Shown here in pieces: positions 58,343 through 64,000 of a stretch of DNA of 64,000 nucleotides. How positions within the stretch are numbered: the first letter of the stretch is position 1; every line of letters starts with the position of its first letter. The stretch lies in NCBI RefSeq assembly GCF_006489205.2, contig NZ_VFYR02000003.1, positions 551,462 to 615,461 on the forward strand, given 5' to 3'. The notes beneath the pieces are model-generated. The model made no database searches and was not told the DNA's origin. It saw only the letters and a list, made by a program, of their open reading frames with translations. A program made the translations under genes and the position numbers. Origin of the DNA: Brevibacterium sp. XM4083 (GTDB lineage: Bacteria > Actinomycetota > Actinomycetes > Actinomycetales > Brevibacteriaceae).

Positions 58343-59824
58343 GTGGATCCGCAGAGCGCGCACGTCCGGCTGTACGACAGGCTCGACGACCTCGATGACA
58401 TCCTCGAGCCCCTCGGCCGCCGCTTCGCTGACGCCGGATTCGAACTCGCCCTCGTCGGGGGGTCCGTCCGTGACGCACTTCTCGGTCGGCCGATGCCCGA
58501 TCTCGACTTCACCACCGACGCCCGGCCCGACGACATCCTCGCCCTCATCTCCGACTGGGCCGACGCGCACTGGGACATCGGTCGCGAGTTCGGCACGATC
58601 GGGGCGATGAAGTCCGGCGTCCAGATCGAGATCACCACCTACCGCGCCGAGGCGTACGAGCCCGAATCGCGCAAACCGATCGTCCGGTTCGGCGACAGCC
58701 TCGACGACGACCTCGTCCGCCGCGACTTCACGATCGGGGCGATGGCCGTCCGTTTGCCCCAGAAGACCTTCGTCGACCCCCACCAGGGCTTCGACGACCT
58801 CCTCGCCGGGCGCATCCGCACCCCCGGGGCGGCCGAGGACTCGTTCTCCGACGACCCGCTGCGGATGATGCGGGCGGCCCGGTTCACCTCCCAGCTCGGC
58901 CTCGACCCGGACCCCGCGGTCGAAGCGGCGATGGAGGCGATGGCGGGGCGGATCGCGATCATCTCCGCCGAGCGCATCCAGGTCGAACTCGTCAAGCTCA
59001 TCACCGGCATGGACCCGGCCGCCGGCATCGATCTCCTCGTGCGCACCGGGCTCGCCGACCATGTGCTCCCCGAAGTCTCCGGCCTGCGGCTCGAAACCGA
59101 CGAACACCACCGGCACAAGGACGTCTACCAGCACAGCCTCACCGTGCTCCGGCAGGCCGTCGACCTCGAAGCCGAGTACGCGGCCCGGCAGCGACGCGCG
59201 GACATGAGCGCCGACGACCCGCAGCACCTGCCCGAACCCGACTTCGTCGTCCGGTTCGCCGCGCTCATGCACGATGTCGGCAAACCCGCGACGCGGAACT
59301 TCGTCAACGGCGGGGCCGTGACCTTTTACCATCATGATGTCGTCGGCGCGAAGCTCACCGCGAAGCGGATGAAGGCCCTGCGCTTCGACAAGGACACGAC
59401 GAAGGCGGTGGCCCGCCTCGTCGAACTCCATCTGCGCTTCTACGGCTACGGCGATGCCGGCTGGACCGATGCCGCCGTCCGCCGCTACGTCACCGATGCC
59501 GGTTCCCTGCTCACGCGCCTCCACATCCTCACCCGCGCCGATGTCACGACCAGGAACCGGAAGAAGGCCGACCGGCTCGCCTTCGCCTACGACGATCTCG
59601 AGCACCGGATCTCCGCGCTCGCCGAACAGGAGGAGCTCGCGGCGATCCGCCCCGACCTCGACGGGCGGCAGATCATGGACATCCTCGGCCTCGAGCCCTC
59701 CCCGCTCGTCGGGAAGGCGTACAAGCACCTCCTCGAGCTGCGTCTCGAACATGGGCCGTTGGGGGCCGAGCGCGCCGAGGCGGAGCTGCGGGCCTGGTGG
59801 GCGGAGAACGCTCCCGCGGAATGA
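58343..59824 (+). CDS. pcnA: CCA tRNA nucleotidyltransferase
   Basis: This 493-aa class II enzyme adds or repairs the 3' CCA of tRNAs, relevant because both tRNA genes here lack encoded CCA. The head domain has LVGGSVRDALLGRPMPDLDFTTDA with the GGS and DxD catalytic signatures; RRDFTIGAMAVRL and the RMMRAARF neck follow. A C-terminal HD domain (ALMHDVGKPATR) and tail are present. GTG 58343 is behind AAGGAG. It is divergent from nudix, the conserved mycobacterial arrangement. Confidence 0.95.
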   Translation: MDPQSAHVRLYDRLDDLDDILEPLGRRFADAGFELALVGGSVRDALLGRPMPDLDFTTDARPDDILALISDWADAHWDIGREFGTIGAMKSGVQIEITTYRAEAYEPESRKPIVRFGDSLDDDLVRRDFTIGAMAVRLPQKTFVDPHQGFDDLLAGRIRTPGAAEDSFSDDPLRMMRAARFTSQLGLDPDPAVEAAMEAMAGRIAIISAERIQVELVKLITGMDPAAGIDLLVRTGLADHVLPEVSGLRLETDEHHRHKDVYQHSLTVLRQAVDLEAEYAARQRRADMSADDPQHLPEPDFVVRFAALMHDVGKPATRNFVNGGAVTFYHHDVVGAKLTAKRMKALRFDKDTTKAVARLVELHLRFYGYGDAGWTDAAVRRYVTDAGSLLTRLHILTRADVTTRNRKKADRLAFAYDDLEHRISALAEQEELAAIRPDLDGRQIMDILGLEPSPLVGKAYKHLLELRLEHGPLGAERAEAELRAWWAENAPAE

Positions 59825-59874
59825 GACCGCAGGTCACCCCGCCCCTGCCGGTGTCGCAGCGGGAGGGCACCTGG

Positions 59875-59893
59875 TAACTTCGGTCTCGAGACC
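59875..59893 (+). promoter_or_regulatory. Promoter -10 with overlapping palindromic operator
   Basis: TAACTT (59875-59880) is followed by the perfect 12-bp palindrome GGTCTCGAGACC (59882-59893), which spans the expected transcription start of the acyl-CoA synthetase gene. It suits a repressor that responds to substrate. Confidence 0.4.
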
Positions 59894-59943
59894 ATGTGTC
59901 CGTCGTCACAGGCGACGGTGAGCGAGCACGCGAGGAGACCGTG

Positions 59944-61650
59944 ATGACTGTGACCGACGAGTTCCGCAGCGCCAGGGACCGGCTGATCGACCAGCGCACC
60001 GACTACGAGGCCGCGCGCGCCGATTTCGCGTGGCCGCAGTTCACGCACTTCAACTTCGGCATCGACTGGTTCGACCAGATCGCCGTCGACAACGACAGCC
60101 CCGCGCTGTGGATCGTCGAGCAGGACGGCACGGAGGGCAAGTGGAGCTTCGCCGAGCTCGCCGCCGGCTCGAACCAGGTGGCGAACTTCCTCCGGCGGTC
60201 AGGCGTCAAGCGCGGCGACCATGTCATGGTCATGCTCGGCAATCAGGTCGAACTCTGGGAGACGATGCTCGCCGGCATCAAGCTCGGCGCCGTGCTCCTG
60301 CCGACGACCACGCAGCTCGGCCCGATCGACCTGAACGACCGGGTCGAGCGCGGGCAGGCGGAGTTCGTCGTCGCCGGGCCCGAGGATGCGGCGAAGTTCG
60401 ACGACGTCGACGCCGAGGTCATCCGCATCGTCGTCGGCGGCGAGCCGACCAGGCAGCAGGACTACGACTACGTCGACGCCGATGAGGAGAGCACCGAATT
60501 CGACCCGCACGGCCGCTCCCGGGCCGACGACCTGCTCCTCCTCTACTTCACCTCGGGGACGACGTCGAAGGCGAAGATGGTCGCCCACACCCACGTCTCC
60601 TACCCTGTCGGCCACCTCTCGACGATGTACTGGATGGGTCTGACCCCCGGCGACGTCCATCTCAACGTCGCCTCACCCGGGTGGGCCAAGCATGCGTGGT
60701 CGAACATCTTCACCCCGTGGATCGCCGAATCGTGCGTGTTCCTCTACAACTACTCCCGCTTCGATGCCAACGCCCTCATGGACACCATGGACCGGGTGGG
60801 CGTAACGAGCTTCTGCGCGCCGCCGACCGTGTGGCGGATGCTCATCCAGGCCGACCTCACCCATCTCAAGACCCCGCCGACGAAGGCGCTCGGGGCCGGC
60901 GAACCCCTCAACCCGGAGGTCATCGACCGGGTGAAGAGCGATTGGGGCGTGCTCATCCGCGACGGGTACGGACAGACCGAGACGACCCTGCAGATCGGCA
61001 ATTCGCCGGATCAGCCGCTCAAGTCCGGGTCGATGGGCAAGGTCCTGCCCGGATACGACGTCGTCCTCATCGATCCCGCGACCGGCGAGGAGGGCAGCGA
61101 GGGCGAGATCTGCCTGCTCCTCGATCCTCCGCCCCTGGGGCTGACGGCCGGGTACTGGAAAAATCCGGAGAAGACCGCCGAGGCGTTTGCCGACGGCGTC
61201 TACCACACCGGTGACGTCGCAGAGCGGGATGAGGACGGCTACATCACGTACGTCGGGCGCGCCGACGACGTGTTCAAGGCCAGCGACTACCGGCTCTCCC
61301 CGTTCGAACTCGAGAGCGTGCTCATCGAGCACGACGCCGTCGCCGAGGCGGCTGTCGTCCCCTCCCCGGATCCGGTGCGGCTCGCCGTGCCGAAGGCCTA
61401 CGTGGTGCTCACCGGCGGATACGAGGCGAACGCGGAGACCGCGCGGGACATCCTCGCGTACTGCCGCGCCAACCTCGCGCCGTACAAGCGGATCCGCCGT
61501 CTCGAATTCGCCGAGCTGCCCAAGACGATCTCCGGCAAGATCCGTCGCGTGGAGCTGCGGGCACGGGAGGATCAGCTCCACCCCTTCAGCGGCGAACCGG
61601 CCGTCGAGGGGACCGAATACGCCGACACGGACTTCGACCTCAAGGGGTGA
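59944..61650 (+). CDS. AMP-dependent acyl-CoA synthetase (medium-chain type)
   Basis: This 568-aa ANL-superfamily ligase activates a carboxylate with ATP to an acyl-adenylate and then a CoA thioester. The P-loop is LYFTSGTTSKAKMVAH (about 200-215), and DGYGQTETT, YHTGDVAERDEDGYITYVGRADD and the catalytic-lysine segment LPKTISGKIRR are canonical. The YTYxxL-like N-terminus and HLNVASPGWAKHAWS segment resemble medium-chain acyl-CoA or aromatic-acid ligases. ATG 59944 follows GAGGAG. It appears monocistronic. Confidence 0.9.
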   Translation: MTVTDEFRSARDRLIDQRTDYEAARADFAWPQFTHFNFGIDWFDQIAVDNDSPALWIVEQDGTEGKWSFAELAAGSNQVANFLRRSGVKRGDHVMVMLGNQVELWETMLAGIKLGAVLLPTTTQLGPIDLNDRVERGQAEFVVAGPEDAAKFDDVDAEVIRIVVGGEPTRQQDYDYVDADEESTEFDPHGRSRADDLLLLYFTSGTTSKAKMVAHTHVSYPVGHLSTMYWMGLTPGDVHLNVASPGWAKHAWSNIFTPWIAESCVFLYNYSRFDANALMDTMDRVGVTSFCAPPTVWRMLIQADLTHLKTPPTKALGAGEPLNPEVIDRVKSDWGVLIRDGYGQTETTLQIGNSPDQPLKSGSMGKVLPGYDVVLIDPATGEEGSEGEICLLLDPPPLGLTAGYWKNPEKTAEAFADGVYHTGDVAERDEDGYITYVGRADDVFKASDYRLSPFELESVLIEHDAVAEAAVVPSPDPVRLAVPKAYVVLTGGYEANAETARDILAYCRANLAPYKRIRRLEFAELPKTISGKIRRVELRAREDQLHPFSGEPAVEGTEYADTDFDLKG

Positions 61651-61956
61651 GCGAATCGCCGGATTCGGCAGCACCCGGGGCGACCTCATAGAATGGGCAC
61701 GACGGTGCCGCGACGTCTGAATGTGAGGAATCACGCAGTCTGAGTGTTTGCTTTACGCAAACGCAGGTATAACCCCAGGTGAACAGGGGTGCGGTACGAT
61801 TTCTGCTCTACCGCGGAGTAGTTGAATGCGCGCGTAATCCCGCATTTTTCACGGTGTTCCAATGAACGCGTGCGAAACTGAAGCTCATTTGTGACCCTTT
61901 TTCCACCCCCGTCGCGACTCCGCTGCGGCGCACGGAGAAGACCTGGAGGACTGTGG
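61651..61956. promoter_or_regulatory. Intergenic region upstream of the penicillin-binding protein
   Basis: No gene is seen here. The inverted repeat GTTTGC-TTTAC-GCAAAC (61746-61762) may terminate the ligase transcript or be an operator. A TACGAT -10 candidate is at about 61795-61800, giving a long leader of about 150 nt that is AT-richer than its flanks and may fold. Confidence 0.4.
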
Positions 61957-64000
61957 ATGGCCAAGGCTGAGAATCCCACGAACACCAAAGGCAGGACGGC
62001 GAAGAATCTGCTCAACTACCCGCGTGCGGGCGTGAGCGGTTGGACGCGCTTCCTGCCGAGTCTTCGCATCCTCGTCGTCGGCGGCCTCAGCGCCGTCATC
62101 CTCGGATGCATCGCATTCGCCATCGGCTATGCGACGACCGACATCCCGGAGCCGAACCTCGAGGCGACCGGTCAGACGTCGACGATCTACTACGCCGACG
62201 GCAAGACGCCGATCGGCCACTACAAGATCGAGGACCGCAAGTCGGTGCCCATCGACGAGATCTCCGAACCGATGCAGAAGGCGGCGATCGCCGCGGAGGA
62301 CACCTCGTTCTACGAGAACCGCGGCATCTCGGTCAAGGGTCTCTCCCGCGCCGTCGTCGGCGTCGTCACCAACCAGTACGCGGGCGGCGGGTCGACGATC
62401 ACCCAGCAGTACGTGAAGAACTTCTACCTGACGAACGAGCACTCCCTCGACCGCAAGGTCAAGGAGATGTTCATCGCGCTCAAGATCGACCAGCAGCAGA
62501 GCAAGGACGAGATCCTCGCGAACTACCTCAACACGATCTACCTCGGCCGCCGCTCGTACGGCGTCGAGGTCGCCAGCCAGAACTACTTCGGCAAGTCGGC
62601 GAAGGACCTCGACGTCAGCGAGTCCGCGCTGCTCGCCGCGATGATCCAGCGCCCCGGCGCCGCGGACCCCGCGGAGGATCCGGGCGCCTACGAGGACCGC
62701 TTCAACTACGTCATCAAGTCGATGGTCGACGAGGGCTTCATCACGCAGGAGCAGGCCGACCAGGTCGAGATGCCCGAGGTCCAGCCTCCGAGCAAGGAGG
62801 ACTCCCTGAGCGGCCAGAAGGGCTACATGTGGGAGTACGTCCGCAAGGAGGCGATGGCCAAGCTCAACATCGATGAGTCGCAGCTCGATCGCGGCGGCTA
62901 CAACATCGTCACGACCTTCGACGAAGACCGGATGAAGGAAGCCGAGAAGGCCATCGAGTCCCTGCCGAGCAACCAGCCGAAGGGACTCCAGGCCGGACTC
63001 GTCTCGATCGACCCGAAGACCGGTGGCATCGAGGCGTTCTACGGCGGCAAGAACTACCTCGACCAGGCGTTCAACACCTCGACCCAGGGACACGCGCAGG
63101 CGGGTTCGACATTCAAGCCCTTCGCTCTCGTGGCCGGCTTCGAGAACGGCGTGCGCCTGTCCGACCGCTACCCCGGCAGCCCGACGACGCTGAACAACGA
63201 CGGCACGCCGTGGGAGGTCAGCAACTTCGGCAACTCGAGTTACGGTCCGGTGACGCTGCTCAAGGCCACACAGTCCTCGATCAACACCGCGTACGCCGCG
63301 CTCAACGTCCAGGTCGGTCCCGACAAGACCGTCGACGTCGCGCAGCGGGCGGGCCTGAGCCCCAACTGCACGAAGGAGCAGATGGCCTCGGGTGACACGA
63401 GCAGCTGCACGATCGACCTCACGCCGAACGCCGCGAACGTCCTCGGCACCCCGAGCGTCAAGGTCATCGACATGGCGACGGCGTACGCGACGTTCGCCTC
63501 GAACGGCGTCCGCCACGAGACCCACTCGATCGAGTCGATCTCGAAGGACGGCGAAGAGGTCTACAAGGCCGACACCGAGGGCAAGCGAGTCTTCGACAAG
63601 GCCGTCGCAGCGGAGACCACCTACGCGCTCAGCCAGGTCGTCAACGGCGGTTCGGGCAGCTACGCACAGAACCTCGGTCGTCCCGCCGCCGGCAAGACCG
63701 GTACGTCGACGTCGAACAAGTCCGCCTGGTTCTCCGGCTACACCCCGCAGCTGGCGACCTCGGTCGTCCTCTACCGTGAGGTCGACGGCAAGTCGGTTCC
63801 GATCGGACCCTACGGCGGCCGCGGTGAGGTCACGGGTGGGTCGTTCCCGATCCAGGTGTGGACCGACTACATGAAGGCCGCCCTCGAGGGCACCGAGGTC
63901 GAGAAGTTCCCGAAGCGCGGAACTCTGCCCGAGGTGAAGAAGCCCGTCAACACGAACGCTCCTCCGGCCCCGCGTCCGCAGCCGAAGGACGACGGTGAGG
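61957..64000 (+). CDS. Class A penicillin-binding protein (C-terminus outside the window)
   Basis: At least 681 codons are present. After a short cytoplasmic N-terminus, the signal anchor is at about 37-58. The GT51 glycosyltransferase domain has EDTSFYENRG (114-123, with Asn at the usual His), GGSTITQQYVKN and ILANYLNTIYLGRRS. The transpeptidase has AGSTFKP with Ser384/Lys387, SIN at 441-443 and KTGTS at 580. A Pro/Lys-rich tail begins before the edge. It polymerises lipid II delivered by MurJ. GGAGGA precedes ATG 61957. Confidence 0.95.
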   Translation, partial: MAKAENPTNTKGRTAKNLLNYPRAGVSGWTRFLPSLRILVVGGLSAVILGCIAFAIGYATTDIPEPNLEATGQTSTIYYADGKTPIGHYKIEDRKSVPIDEISEPMQKAAIAAEDTSFYENRGISVKGLSRAVVGVVTNQYAGGGSTITQQYVKNFYLTNEHSLDRKVKEMFIALKIDQQQSKDEILANYLNTIYLGRRSYGVEVASQNYFGKSAKDLDVSESALLAAMIQRPGAADPAEDPGAYEDRFNYVIKSMVDEGFITQEQADQVEMPEVQPPSKEDSLSGQKGYMWEYVRKEAMAKLNIDESQLDRGGYNIVTTFDEDRMKEAEKAIESLPSNQPKGLQAGLVSIDPKTGGIEAFYGGKNYLDQAFNTSTQGHAQAGSTFKPFALVAGFENGVRLSDRYPGSPTTLNNDGTPWEVSNFGNSSYGPVTLLKATQSSINTAYAALNVQVGPDKTVDVAQRAGLSPNCTKEQMASGDTSSCTIDLTPNAANVLGTPSVKVIDMATAYATFASNGVRHETHSIESISKDGEEVYKADTEGKRVFDKAVAAETTYALSQVVNGGSGSYAQNLGRPAAGKTGTSTSNKSAWFSGYTPQLATSVVLYREVDGKSVPIGPYGGRGEVTGGSFPIQVWTDYMKAALEGTEVEKFPKRGTLPEVKKPVNTNAPPAPRPQPKDDGE

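Overview
The window is chromosomal DNA from a high-GC actinobacterium and contains the replication-origin neighbourhood. The order gyrA-gyrB-dciA-recF-dnaN-dnaA (leftward) | rpmH-rnpA-yidD-yidC-jag-rsmG-parA-parB (rightward) | cwlM-trxA-trxB-pseudokinase-murJ-DUF6049-nudix (leftward) | pcnA (rightward) is the classic actinobacterial origin block known from Mycobacterium, but sigM is absent and murJ is separated from its pseudokinase partner. Coding GC is very high (one sampled line, 59161-59220, is 75% G+C). Frequent GTG/TTG starts and TANNNT -10 boxes 6-7 nt before a start codon (leaderless transcripts) fit Actinomycetota. A Micrococcales/Brevibacteriaceae-like member is possible, but that is a guess.

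Left part (1-27.3 kb) is mixed metabolism and resistance: a truncated CynX-type MFS gene, argS, a tricorn protease, a RibD-C type reductase with a membrane protein, a DyP peroxidase, DUF488, DUF5808, a TetR-MFS pair, a large DUF222-HNH endonuclease, a VOC protein, succinate-semialdehyde dehydrogenase, a UvrA-like ABC ATPase next to a MarR/MFS pair, an MntR-like repressor behind a membrane exchanger preceded by a yybP-ykoY (Mn2+) riboswitch, a DHA2 MFS and an LLM flavin oxidoreductase.

Middle part (27.3-44.9 kb) is the replication, segregation and membrane-insertion core. tRNA-Ile, a 38-aa DLW-39-like gene and tRNA-Ala are packed head to tail after the gyrase operon. DnaA-box-like clusters lie on both sides of dnaA. 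ParB carries an unusually long low-complexity insertion of about 310 residues.

From 44.9 to 48.4 kb there is a nearly 3.5-kb gene-free, lower-GC island between convergent parB and cwlM. It holds seven perfect GTTTCACGTGAAAC parS sites plus several near-matches. Five of the sites sit at exact 36-bp spacing (45997, 46033, 46069, 46105, 46141). This looks like a compact, helically phased centromere and is the most striking feature of the window.

Right part (48.4-64 kb) is envelope and redox: a CwlM-like amidase fold that has lost its catalytic residues, thioredoxin/thioredoxin reductase with a SigR-type promoter, a pseudokinase translated downstream of MurJ (probably from a non-AUG codon behind an 11-nt perfect Shine-Dalgarno), MurJ, DUF6049, a nudix hydrolase, the CCA-adding enzyme, an acyl-CoA synthetase, and a class A penicillin-binding protein cut by the window end. 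Most envelope genes plausibly converge on peptidoglycan precursor supply, flipping and polymerisation.
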